Shown: positions 40,616-48,435 of the stretch, piece by piece
Layout: every line of letters starts with the position of its first letter
Position numbering within the stretch: position 1 is the stretch's first letter
Source of the DNA: Mucilaginibacter achroorhodeus
GTDB lineage: Bacteria; Bacteroidota; Bacteroidia; Sphingobacteriales; Sphingobacteriaceae
Assembly: GCF_007846095.1 (NCBI RefSeq)
Contig: NZ_VOEI01000009.1
Span: forward strand, 1-48,519
Direction of reading: 5' to 3'
DNA length: 48,519 nt
Notes under the pieces: model-generated
Seen by the model: only the letters and a program-made list of their open reading frames with translations
The model's database searches: none
Told to the model about the DNA's origin: nothing
Translations under genes and position numbers: made by a program

Positions 40616-41458
40616 TTGGACAAGGAAATTATACACAAATTTATTGTAAATGCCTTAAGCGAAGATGTTGGCGATGGCGACCATACGTCACTTGCTACCA
40701 TTGAGGCAGGTACACAGGGTAAAGCTAAGTTATTAGTAAAGGATACCGGTATACTGGCCGGTGTTGAACTTGCCGAAGAGATTTTCCGCGAGGTGGACGC
40801 TAACCTTAAACTGAATATTTTTTTAAGAGATGGTGCCGAGGTAAAACCAAAAGACGTCGCGTTAGAAGTTGAGGGCGATGCCCAAAGCATTTTAAAAGCC
40901 GAGCGACTGGTGCTTAACTGCATGCAGCGTATGAGCGGTATTGCCACTCGTACCCACGACATTGTGAAGCTTTTGGAAGGCACCAATGCCAAAGTACTGG
41001 ATACGCGCAAAACTACTCCTGGCTTGCGTTATTTGGAGAAATGGGCTGTGCGCATAGGTGGCGGTGTAAACCATCGCATTGGCTTGTACGATATGATCCT
41101 GATCAAAGACAACCACGTGGATTATTCCGGCGGTATACGCCAGGCTATAGAGAATGCCAACAGGTACCTGCAGCAGACCGGCCGTAAGCTTGCTATTGAG
41201 ATTGAGGTGCGTAACCTTGACGAATTAGAACAAGTGCTGCAAACCGGCAATGTAAACCGAATAATGCTGGATAACTTTGATTTTGATACCCTTCGCCAGG
41301 CCATCAGCATGATCAACGGGCGATACATCACAGAAGCATCAGGCGGTATCACTATTGACAATATCCGTGATTATGCAGATTGCGGTGTGGATTACATATC
41401 GGTTGGCGCGTTAACACATTCTGTAAAAAGTTTAGATCTGAGTCTTAAAGCTGTTTAA
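40616..41458 (+). CDS. nadC: Nicotinate-nucleotide pyrophosphorylase (carboxylating)
   Basis: The 280-residue enzyme makes nicotinate mononucleotide from quinolinate and PRPP in NAD synthesis. Signatures: SEDVGDGDHTSLATI (about 15-29), LNCMQRMSGIATRT (about 100-113), VLDTRKTTPGLRYLEKWAVRIGGGVNHRIGLYDMILIKDNH (about 127-167, in pieces). The start is a TTG at 40616; the protein then aligns with relatives (DKEIIHKFI). A -7-like TACTTTTG is at 40587-40594. Downstream plsY is 104 bp away. Confidence 0.95.
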   Translation: MDKEIIHKFIVNALSEDVGDGDHTSLATIEAGTQGKAKLLVKDTGILAGVELAEEIFREVDANLKLNIFLRDGAEVKPKDVALEVEGDAQSILKAERLVLNCMQRMSGIATRTHDIVKLLEGTNAKVLDTRKTTPGLRYLEKWAVRIGGGVNHRIGLYDMILIKDNHVDYSGGIRQAIENANRYLQQTGRKLAIEIEVRNLDELEQVLQTGNVNRIMLDNFDFDTLRQAISMINGRYITEASGGITIDNIRDYADCGVDYISVGALTHSVKSLDLSLKAV

Positions 41459-41562
41459 ATTTCGCTGTAGTAATCTTTTTAAGGGCAGTTTTAAGAAACA
41501 TCAGTAACATTATAATAACTATATTGCAGTTATTAAGGGCAAATTAATATTATTGTAGGCAG

Positions 41563-42210
41563 ATGCTATCAATCTACTCGATTTCGGCGCTTATTCTTGC
41601 TTATCTATTCGGTTCTATACCAACAGCAGTTTGGATAGGCCAGGCCTTTTACAATATCGATGTAAGGGAATATGGCAGCGGTAACGCCGGTGCTACCAAT
41701 ACTTTTAGGGTGCTGGGGAAAAAAGCCGGGATCCCGGTAATGCTGTTAGATATACTAAAAGGCTGGACGGCCACTAACCTTGCCTACATTGTTGGCGTTG
41801 GTACAACAGGTGCTTTTCATTCCGTTGCATTTACCAATCTGCAGCTTGCGCTGGGCGTAGCAGCAGTTATGGGCCATTTGTTCCCGGTGTTTGCCGGTTT
41901 TAGAGGCGGCAAAGGTATCGCAACACTTTTTGGAATGATATTGGCTATTAACCTGCCGGCCGCTTTACTCTGCGTATCCGTATTTATTGTAACATTGCTA
42001 ATAACACGTTATGTGTCGTTATCATCTATATTGGCAGGTTTTATCTATCCCATCGGTGTAACATTTATTTTTCCGGTGTATGTAAAATCGGTCATAATAT
42101 ATGGTATGTGCATATTTATACTGGTATTAGTAACACATCAAAAGAATATTGAGCGCTTATTAAAGGGTAAAGAGTCAAAAGTTAACTTATTTAAGAAAAA
42201 AACAGCCTGA
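41563..42210 (+). CDS. plsY: Glycerol-3-phosphate acyltransferase PlsY
   Basis: The 215-residue inner-membrane enzyme acylates glycerol-3-phosphate from acyl-phosphate, the first step of phospholipid synthesis. The motifs are AYLFGSIPTAVWIG (about 12-25), REYGSGNAGATNTFRVLGKKAG (about 34-55) and FRGGKGIATLFG (about 112-123), each on a loop between about five to seven membrane segments. Length is normal. The M48 gene starts 6 bp after the stop, so they form an operon. Confidence 0.95.
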   Translation: MLSIYSISALILAYLFGSIPTAVWIGQAFYNIDVREYGSGNAGATNTFRVLGKKAGIPVMLLDILKGWTATNLAYIVGVGTTGAFHSVAFTNLQLALGVAAVMGHLFPVFAGFRGGKGIATLFGMILAINLPAALLCVSVFIVTLLITRYVSLSSILAGFIYPIGVTFIFPVYVKSVIIYGMCIFILVLVTHQKNIERLLKGKESKVNLFKKKTA

Positions 42211-42216
42211 CACCCT

Positions 42217-43020
42217 ATGAAAAATCTAAAACTCACACTCGCCGCAGCCATCACAGCTGTAGGCCTCTACGCTTGTTCAACAGTTCCGTTAACAGGTCGT
42301 TCACAATTAAGCCTGGTAAGCGATAGCGAGGTAAACCCTGCAGCCGCAGCCAGTTACAGGCAATTATTGTCTGATCCCAAAACCAAAGTAGTTAGCTCCG
42401 GCTCTGATGCCCAAAGAGTAAAAGCTATAGGCGGCAGGTTGGCCAACGCCATTGAGCGCTATTTGCAGCAGAACGGTTATGCCGATAAATACCAGTTTGC
42501 TTGGGAATTTAACCTGATACAAAGCCCCGAAGTTAATGCCTGGTGTATGCCCGGCGGTAAAGTGGCCGTTTACAGCGGTATATTACCTGTAACCCGCACC
42601 GATGCAGGTTTAGCGGTAGTTATGGGCCACGAGATAGGCCACGCCATTGCACGCCACTCTGCTGAGCGTTTATCGCAGCAGTTAGCCTTACAAACCGGCG
42701 GTGCAGTAGTTGGTGCAGCAACAGGTAATCAATCATCAACCACACAAACAGCCATCAATACCTTGTATGGTGTTGGCGGACAATTAGCTTTATTGAAATA
42801 CTCACGCGCACAAGAGTCTGAAGCCGATCGCCTCGGCCTTACCTTTATGGCTATGGCGGGTTACAACCCTAATGAAGCTGTAGCTTTTTGGCAACGTATG
42901 GCAGCCCAAAGCAAAGGTGGCGCACAACCCGAGTTTTTGAGCACCCACCCTTCTGATGCTACCCGTATTGCCAATATACAACGGTTAATTCCGGAAGCTA
43001 TGAAATATTACAAACCATAA
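42217..43020 (+). CDS. M48-family metallopeptidase lipoprotein
   Basis: The 267-residue protein has a lipoprotein signal (lipobox ending YAC, Cys20) and the zinc motif HEIGH in VMGHEIGHAIARHSAER (about 138-154), then the downstream Glu of ESEADRLGL. It resembles BepA/LoiP-type periplasmic proteases that check outer-membrane assembly. Since the lipobox is intact it is probably anchored to a membrane. It overlaps no gene but follows plsY closely, with a terminator after it. Confidence 0.93.
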   Translation: MKNLKLTLAAAITAVGLYACSTVPLTGRSQLSLVSDSEVNPAAAASYRQLLSDPKTKVVSSGSDAQRVKAIGGRLANAIERYLQQNGYADKYQFAWEFNLIQSPEVNAWCMPGGKVAVYSGILPVTRTDAGLAVVMGHEIGHAIARHSAERLSQQLALQTGGAVVGAATGNQSSTTQTAINTLYGVGGQLALLKYSRAQESEADRLGLTFMAMAGYNPNEAVAFWQRMAAQSKGGAQPEFLSTHPSDATRIANIQRLIPEAMKYYKP

Positions 43021-43046
43021 TTTATAATATTTAATATATCAAATAA

Positions 43047-43080
43047 CAAGGCCGCGAAGTATGAACTTTGCGGCCTTTGT
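43047..43080 (+). terminator. Intrinsic terminator of the plsY-M48 operon
   Basis: Arms AAGGCCGC (43048-43055) and GCGGCCTT (43070-43077), extended by ACA/TGT with a bulge, enclose a 14-base loop. Confidence 0.75.
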
Positions 43081-43201
43081 GTTTAATATCCCAACCTTCA
43101 TTTGTACTAATGAGAAAGTCCCGATCAACCGCTCTCCTTCGGATAAGAGTTTAGCGAGAGGCTTTTAAAACACTAATCCATTAAACAGGTTAATAACTGA
43201 T

Positions 43202-43948
43202 ATGGCATCTGATTCACGTTTTCTTACTGCTGAATGGCGAAACCTCATTATGCTGAATTATGAGGTTGATCCTGCCATTTTAAAACCTTACCTACCTGCT
43301 TACACCGAGATAGACCTTTGGGAAGGCAAATGCCTGGTGAGCATGGTAGGTTTTATGTTTAAAGAAACACGTGTATTGGGCATTAAATGGCCCTGGCATG
43401 TAAACTTTGAGGAGGTTAACCTGCGTTTTTACGTGCGGCATTATGATGGCAAGCAATGGAAGCGCGGGACGGTTTTCGTGAGCGAAATTGTTCCTAAAAA
43501 CATGATCGTAATTATCGCTAACAATCTTTATAAAGAACATTACCGCGCATTGCCTATGCGGCATTCAGTTACCAAGGCCGGGCCGGATCACACCAACTTT
43601 CTTTACGAGTGGAAACTAAACGGGCAATGGAATAAAATAGGTGCTACAGTGCGCAACAGTTTAAAGCCCATATTACCCGGCAGTGCGGAAGAATTTATTT
43701 TTGAGCACTATTGGGGTTACAATAAGCTAAGCTATACCAAAACCATGCAGTACCAGGTTGAACACATCCGGTGGCAGGTAGCAGAAGTGCGCGATTTTGT
43801 TTTTGAAGCTAACATCAAAGAATTATACGGCGAAGCATTTGTGCCATATCTAAACGCGGAGCCGTTCTCCGCTTTTTGGGCCAACGGCTCAGAGGTTGCT
43901 GTAAAAGTAGCAGATAAGTTGTTTTTTGCGCCGGTGTTGCCAGATTGA
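43202..43948 (+). CDS. DUF2071 (YqjF-like) family protein
   Basis: The 248-residue cytoplasmic protein matches DUF2071: FLTAEWRNLIMLNYEVDPAILKPYLPAYTEIDLWEGKCLVSMVGFMF at the start (in pieces), FEEVNLRFYVRHYDGKQWKRGTVFVSEIV in the middle, and a late HIRWQVAEVRDFVFEAN. The family resembles acetoacetate decarboxylase-fold proteins, but no enzymatic role is established. It is alone: a terminator precedes it and repeat C follows. A hairpin-rich stretch (GCTCTCCTTCGGATAAGAG, 43130-43148) lies upstream. Confidence 0.88.
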   Translation: MASDSRFLTAEWRNLIMLNYEVDPAILKPYLPAYTEIDLWEGKCLVSMVGFMFKETRVLGIKWPWHVNFEEVNLRFYVRHYDGKQWKRGTVFVSEIVPKNMIVIIANNLYKEHYRALPMRHSVTKAGPDHTNFLYEWKLNGQWNKIGATVRNSLKPILPGSAEEFIFEHYWGYNKLSYTKTMQYQVEHIRWQVAEVRDFVFEANIKELYGEAFVPYLNAEPFSAFWANGSEVAVKVADKLFFAPVLPD

Positions 43949-43961
43949 TGGTAACATGAAA

Positions 43962-44012
43962 TGTGAGTCAGAGCTTGTCGAAGACTATCAAGTGACGAGT
44001 GGTTCAACAACA
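43962..44012. repeat. Intergenic repeat, family C (copy 1)
   Basis: The stretch contains GTGAGTCAGAGCTTGTCGAAGACTATCAAGTGACGAGTGGTTCAACAA (in pieces: GAGCTTGTCGAAGA, GTGACGAGTGGTTCAACA). The parallel run at 45361-45430 has GAGCTTGTCTAAGA and GCGATGAGTGGTTCGACA, so both are members of one family. Confidence 0.7.
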
Positions 44013-44025
44013 TAACTCGATTGAT

Positions 44026-45288
44026 CTAACGATTCCCAAGCACCTCAAATATTGCTTTTGCTTTTAACATGCACTCGTCGTATTCCTTTTCAGCATCGGC
44101 GTGGTAGGTTATTGCACTGCCTACATGGAAAGATAAGTATTGCCCGGCAGCGTTATATAGCAACGTGCGTATCACTACGTTAAAATCAAAATTCCCGTCG
44201 GGACTAAAATAACCAATAGCGCCGGAATAAACGCCGCGCTTGCTGCGTTCATAACGTTCCATCAATTGCATGGCGCTCACTTTAGGGGCACCCGTCATGC
44301 TGCCCATCGGGAAGGTGTTTTTAATAGCCTGAATATCGCTTACATCGTCCCGCTTTTCGCATATTACGGTTGATACCATTTGATGTACCTGTGCAAAGCT
44401 TTGTATTCCATAAAGCTCTTCGGCCTTGACGGTTCCTTCTTTGGCCGAACGGGTAAGATCGTTACGGACCAGATCCACAATCATTACGTTTTCCTGTAAC
44501 TCCTTGGGGTGATTGCGGAGTTCTTCTATCAGGCTTTGGTCAACCAGCGCATCCTCATCACGCCGGGCAGTACCCTTGATGGGTTGTGATATCAGTTTGT
44601 TGCCGCGTTTGGCTAAAAACCGCTCCGGCGACGCACACATCACATAATTATCGCCCCATTTAAAAAAGGTTGAAAATGGCGTTGGCGAAACTGCTTTCAA
44701 TTTATCATAAACAGCCAGGGGATCAATTACAGCTTCTTGGGAGTAAAACTCCTGGCAAAAATTAGTTACGTAAATATCACCGCGCGCAATATGCTGCTTT
44801 ATCTGCTCTACCGATTCTATATATTCGTTTTTGGAAAAGCGTGGTTTGAAATTAATGGATTGCTGATGTTTGGTATGTACGAGTTCGAATCTCGTTCCGG
44901 ACACAAACAGCTCAGCCACATCTCCGCCTTCAACCGTAACCTCGTCACCCTTAATTAAGATGATTATCTCCGGAACGAAAAAAAACAGGTCAGGAAAGTT
45001 CAGATGATCCGGATTATTTGAGTTGAGCGCTTCTATTTCATTTTTAAGGTCATAGCCAAAAAAGCCCATCAGCCAGCCGGGATTAGCGGCTTTAAAAGCT
45101 TCCAACTGCGCAAAGGAATCACCAGCACTCGCTTTCAGGTGCGCTTTAGCCCCGACAGCGATCAAAGTATCAAATTTGCCATACGCATCACTAAACTGGT
45201 GGCTATCCATATAGCAGCAGGTATCAAAACCCGCAGCCCATTGCAGGGCTTTCTGTTTAAACGAAGCGATATCGGCAACCTTAGTCAT
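44026..45288 (-). CDS. Aminodeoxychorismate synthase component I (PabB-like)
   Basis: The 420-residue enzyme of the chorismate-binding family converts chorismate to 4-amino-4-deoxychorismate (folate) or anthranilate. Features: IARGDIYVTNFCQEFYS (about 162-178), FFKWGDNYVMCASPERFLAKRGNKLISQPIKGTARR (about 210-245, in pieces), VMIVDLVRNDLTRSAKEGTV (about 271-290) and FPMGSMTGAPKVSAMQLM. PIKGTARR is the motif with Lys that marks PabB-type enzymes rather than TrpE (which has PIAGTRPR), so PabB is favoured. The start ATG 45288 sits 7 bp after a TATTTTTG element; a longer ATG at 45312 precedes the element and is less likely. Confidence 0.9.
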   Translation of the reverse strand: MTKVADIASFKQKALQWAAGFDTCCYMDSHQFSDAYGKFDTLIAVGAKAHLKASAGDSFAQLEAFKAANPGWLMGFFGYDLKNEIEALNSNNPDHLNFPDLFFFVPEIIILIKGDEVTVEGGDVAELFVSGTRFELVHTKHQQSINFKPRFSKNEYIESVEQIKQHIARGDIYVTNFCQEFYSQEAVIDPLAVYDKLKAVSPTPFSTFFKWGDNYVMCASPERFLAKRGNKLISQPIKGTARRDEDALVDQSLIEELRNHPKELQENVMIVDLVRNDLTRSAKEGTVKAEELYGIQSFAQVHQMVSTVICEKRDDVSDIQAIKNTFPMGSMTGAPKVSAMQLMERYERSKRGVYSGAIGYFSPDGNFDFNVVIRTLLYNAAGQYLSFHVGSAITYHADAEKEYDECMLKAKAIFEVLGNR

Positions 45289-45295
45289 CAGCCAG

Positions 45296-45303
45296 CAAAA
45301 ATA
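45296..45303 (-). promoter_or_regulatory. -7 element just before the PabB-like start
   Basis: TATTTTTG on the minus strand matches TAnnTTTG; the first base of the ATG is 7 bp after its end, so the leader would be 0-3 bases. Confidence 0.45.
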
Positions 45304-45360
45304 GTTAAGCAATGGTGAATGCGGCGTGTTGGTTGGCGTTTATTTTATGATTTTGTGATA

Positions 45361-45430
45361 ATGTAGAGTCAGTCTGAGCTTGTCTAAGATCTGTCAGAGC
45401 GATGAGTGGTTCGACACGTTCACCATGACC
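45361..45430. repeat. Intergenic repeat, family C (copy 2)
   Basis: Contains GTCAGTCTGAGCTTGTCTAAG and GCGATGAGTGGTTCGACACG followed by TTCACCATGACC; the ends GTCAGTCTGAGCTTGTC and its partial inverse (TTCGACACGTTCACCATGAC) suggest a folded element. A frame of 67 codons across it is not called as a gene. Confidence 0.65.
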
Positions 45431-45444
45431 AACGGAAACAAAAA

Positions 45445-45472
45445 ATCCCTCTCCGCAAACGCGAAGAGGGAT
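45445..45472 (-). terminator. Intrinsic terminator after the PurF-like gene
   Basis: Arms ATCCCTCT (45445-45452) and AGAGGGAT (45465-45472) form a stem that, read on the minus strand, is followed by TTTTTG. It lies 36 bp after the PurF-like stop. Confidence 0.8.
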
Positions 45473-45507
45473 CGTATATTTATTCCCCTTTAGGGGGATA
45501 GGAGGCA

Positions 45508-47415
45508 TTACATGTAAGCTCTCTGGTTGTTACCTTCCATCCAGTTAACAAAGGCACGGTTAACTACCTTGTTACCACCAGGGGTTGGGTAATCGCCGCT
45601 AAAGTACCAGTCGCCCAGGTGATCAGGACAGGCTTTGTGCAGGTTATCTAAAGTTTGGTAAAGCACATGCACTTCGGCTTTTATATTTGCCGGGGTAATG
45701 ATCCTGGCAATGCGGTCTGATATTTCCTGATCGGCAAAGGGTGCGTAAATAGCCTTCACGTAATTTTCTACGTCTTCTTTAGGCAGGTCACCGCTTGCTT
45801 TACACTTGTTGTAAACATCAATGATAACATCTTCCTTGCCCTGTTCTTTTAACAGGCTGATAGCCGCTTCAAAGGCAACGAACTCGCCCATGCGCGACAT
45901 ATCTATACCATAACAATCCGGGTAACGGATCTGTGGTGCAGATGAAACCACCACTACCTTTTTAGGGCCAAGGCGGTCTAATATCTTCAGGATACTTTGC
46001 TTTAAAGTGGTACCCCGTACAATAGAATCGTCAAGTACAACCAGCGTATCTGCATCACGTTTTATTAAACCGTAGGTGGTATCATAAACGTGTGCAACCA
46101 TTTCGCTGCGGTCGGCATCCTGGGTAATAAAGGTGCGAAGCTTAACATCCTTAATGGCTATCTTTTCTACACGTGGTGCAAGTGCCAAAACCTCTGTTAA
46201 CTCTTCTTCGCTAATTTTATCGTCCCTATTCAGGAGCCTGTCGCGCTGATATTTTTTTATGTATTTGTGTATGCCTTCAACCATCCCGTAGAACGCTACT
46301 TCGGCAGTGTTGGGGATATATGAGAATACCGTATTTTTTACATCATTATTCACTACATCCAATATCTGCGGACATAGCAAACGGCCCAGTTGCTTACGCT
46401 CGCGGTAAATTGAACTATCGCTGCCGCGCGAGAAATAGATACGCTCAAACGAACATGACTTTTTCTCTTTAGGTTCGCTAAACTGGTCTTCGGTTACTAC
46501 ACCGTTCTTTTTAACGATCAGCGCATGGCCGGGTTTGATTTCCTTAATTGCCTCAACCGGGATATTGAAAGCAGTTTGTAAAGCAGGGCGTTCTGAAGCC
46601 GCAACTACGATCTCATCATTCTGGAAATAATATGCCGGGCGGATACCTGCCGGGTCGCGCATTACAAATGCATCCCCATGGCCCATGATACCCACAATGG
46701 TATAACCACCATCCCAGTTTTTGGCAGACTTTGTTAATATTTTGGCAACGTCAAGATCATTCGCTATCATTTTACTGATCTCGCGGTTATCATTCATGCC
46801 CTCGCGTTTGTACTGATCGAACAAGCCCTGGTTCTCGGTGTCCAAAAAATGGCCTATCTTTTCCAAAACGGTAACGGTATCAGCCTTCTCTTTCGGGTGC
46901 TGGCCAAGCTCGTAAAGTTGTTGCAGCAGCTCGTCAACATTGGTCATGTTAAAGTTACCGGCAATAACCAGGTTACGGGTCATCCAGTTGTTCTGGCGCA
47001 GAAAAGGGTGGCAGCTCTCAATACTGTTTTTACCGTGTGTACCATAACGCAAATGGCCCAATAACACTTCGCCGGTAAAGCTTACGTGCTCTTTGAGCCA
47101 TTCGGTATCAGCCATTTTTTCAGGCATCTCCTTCTGTATATCGGCAAACTTCTTCTGTATGTATTCAAAGATGTCGGCCACAGCGTTTGATGCCATCGAT
47201 CGGTGTCGGCTTATATAGCGTTTACCAGGCTCTATATCCAGTTTAATGGTAGCAACGCCCGCACCGTCTTGCCCGCGGTTGTGCTGTTTTTCCATTAAGA
47301 GGTAAAGCTTGTTTAATCCGTACAGCGCAGTGCCGTACTTTTTCTGATAATAAGAGAGTGGCTTTAGTAAGCGGATAAATGCCACACCGCATTCATGTTT
47401 AATCTGATCGCTCAT
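45508..47415 (-). CDS. Long amidophosphoribosyltransferase-like protein (PurF family)
   Basis: The 635-residue enzyme has an N-terminal Ntn glutamine amidotransferase domain: nucleophile Cys9 in KHECGVAFIRL (cleavable propeptide), EKQHNRGQDGAGVAT (about 42-56), GHLRYGTHG, CHPF and IAGNFNMTNVDEL. The phosphoribosyltransferase domain shows the PRPP loop VVLDDSIVRGTTLKQS (about 455-470). It thus should make phosphoribosylamine from PRPP and glutamine in purine synthesis. It is about 130-160 residues longer than standard PurF, with extra segments between domains and at the C-terminus (ending in NWMEGNNQRAYM), a Bacteroidota-specific long form. A standard-length PurF may exist elsewhere, so the symbol is left empty. 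A TAAATTTG (47440-47433) is a candidate promoter. Confidence 0.9.
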   Translation of the reverse strand: MSDQIKHECGVAFIRLLKPLSYYQKKYGTALYGLNKLYLLMEKQHNRGQDGAGVATIKLDIEPGKRYISRHRSMASNAVADIFEYIQKKFADIQKEMPEKMADTEWLKEHVSFTGEVLLGHLRYGTHGKNSIESCHPFLRQNNWMTRNLVIAGNFNMTNVDELLQQLYELGQHPKEKADTVTVLEKIGHFLDTENQGLFDQYKREGMNDNREISKMIANDLDVAKILTKSAKNWDGGYTIVGIMGHGDAFVMRDPAGIRPAYYFQNDEIVVAASERPALQTAFNIPVEAIKEIKPGHALIVKKNGVVTEDQFSEPKEKKSCSFERIYFSRGSDSSIYRERKQLGRLLCPQILDVVNNDVKNTVFSYIPNTAEVAFYGMVEGIHKYIKKYQRDRLLNRDDKISEEELTEVLALAPRVEKIAIKDVKLRTFITQDADRSEMVAHVYDTTYGLIKRDADTLVVLDDSIVRGTTLKQSILKILDRLGPKKVVVVSSAPQIRYPDCYGIDMSRMGEFVAFEAAISLLKEQGKEDVIIDVYNKCKASGDLPKEDVENYVKAIYAPFADQEISDRIARIITPANIKAEVHVLYQTLDNLHKACPDHLGDWYFSGDYPTPGGNKVVNRAFVNWMEGNNQRAYM

Positions 47416-47862
47416 GATTGGGGATGAGCACGCAAATTTACTACTTTAATTTAAATTGTGTTTAAACGCATGTCATTAAATGGTACTTTTTTTACTCACC
47501 CCCTACCCCTCTCTGCTTCGCAAAGAGGGGTATTTTCCATATTGCATTAGTGTAGCTTACCCTCTTTCCGCGTAGCGAAGAGAGGGTCGACAGCGCATCT
47601 GGATAGCTATCGGGACGGGGTGAGTAAAATGGGCGTTGCCTGCGGCCCGCGCTATCCGCTCATACGCCTGCAGGCATTAGGCTCATGGCCGGTATCCGCT
47701 GCTATCGCTAACGCATTTGGTCTAAACTAGAATTTAGGACCTTAAAAAATAATGCCCGATATCTTAGATGGTCATCAATCATAGGCTTGCGTTAATTTTG
47801 ACTTTGCGTGATTTATGAATACATTTAAGTGCAATATGATTTAATTAACCTTGTCAGCTTAC
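47416..47862. other. 447 bp gene-free stretch with repeats
   Basis: Between divergent genes. It holds family D copy 2 (47491-47628), then 47632-47725 with GGCGTTGCCTGCGGCCCGCGCTATCCGCTCATACG (in pieces), resembling the GCTATCCGCACG run near 4530, and finally AT-rich sequence with no clear promoter for the secreted orphan. Confidence 0.6.
47491..47628. repeat. Intergenic repeat, family D (copy 2, best ends)
   Basis: Perfect 12-base terminal inverted repeats TTTACTCACCCC (47491-47502) and GGGGTGAGTAAA (47617-47628) bound a 138 bp element. Inside are CCCTCTCTGCTTCGCAAAGAGGGG-like (about 47507-47530) and CCCTCTTTCCGCGTAGCGAAGAGAGGG-like hairpins (about 47561-47587). The copy at 17566-17709 shares ends and hairpin order. 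Confidence 0.82.
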
Positions 47863-48363
47863 ATGCGTTATCTCTTTACCCTGCTTTCGTTAATTCTGTT
47901 ATTAAACTGCAAAATCACAATCGGTCAACATGTAGATTGCGATAAGACTAAAATCAGTAATTCCGATAAATTCTTATTGAATGAGTTTTGGAAAAAATTC
48001 ACTCTTGCGATAAATGCAAAAAACAAAGCGGAGCTTTCAACATTGATCAAGTTTCCTTTTACCTGCGATTACTGTGAAATTAAGACCGTTAATAAGACAA
48101 ATGGCCTTTATTTAAAAGTTACCAAGAAGCTTTTTTATCAGTCTCAATACAAAATATTTTTGGATCCCAAACTTCAAAAAATCGTCAATAAAGAGAACAT
48201 CCTCGATATTTTGAGCGTCACTTCAGAAAACAATCATTGCCATTATGACTTCTCTTATGTGTCCATAAAACAATCAAAAGACTGGGAAGGACAACAACAT
48301 TTCTTTTCTCTAAAAAAAGTAAACGGTAAATTTGTTATTACCAGCGCCTGGACAATCCCTTAG
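47863..48363 (+). CDS. Secreted hypothetical protein (166 aa)
   Basis: The protein has a signal peptide (MRYLFTLLSLILLLNCKITIGQ; start ATG 47863, the in-frame TTG at 47851 is less likely). The mature part has HVDCDKTKI, FPFTCDYCEIKTVNK and a late HCHYDFSYVSI: four or five cysteines that could form disulfides. There is no recognised family; the length and a helical N-half followed by a beta-rich C-half recall NTF2-like export proteins, a weak idea. Its sequence looks more AT-rich than neighbours and it lies next to a probable IS, so recent transfer is possible. Confidence 0.7.
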   Translation: MRYLFTLLSLILLLNCKITIGQHVDCDKTKISNSDKFLLNEFWKKFTLAINAKNKAELSTLIKFPFTCDYCEIKTVNKTNGLYLKVTKKLFYQSQYKIFLDPKLQKIVNKENILDILSVTSENNHCHYDFSYVSIKQSKDWEGQQHFFSLKKVNGKFVITSAWTIP

Positions 48364-48435
48364 CTCTAAACACATGGTGACAAAATTCTGTCAGCGTGTC
48401 TTGTCCTGAAATAGGTTTACACAAAAAAGTAAACG

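Noticed and set aside
44880..44905. GAGTTCGAATCTCGTTCC looks like a tRNA T-arm
   Set aside because: It lies inside the PabB-like gene with no acceptor stem or anticodon arm around it; the gene reads through it normally.
45305..45508. 67-codon open frame between the PurF-like and PabB-like genes
   Set aside because: It covers family C repeat and the terminator; no conserved features.
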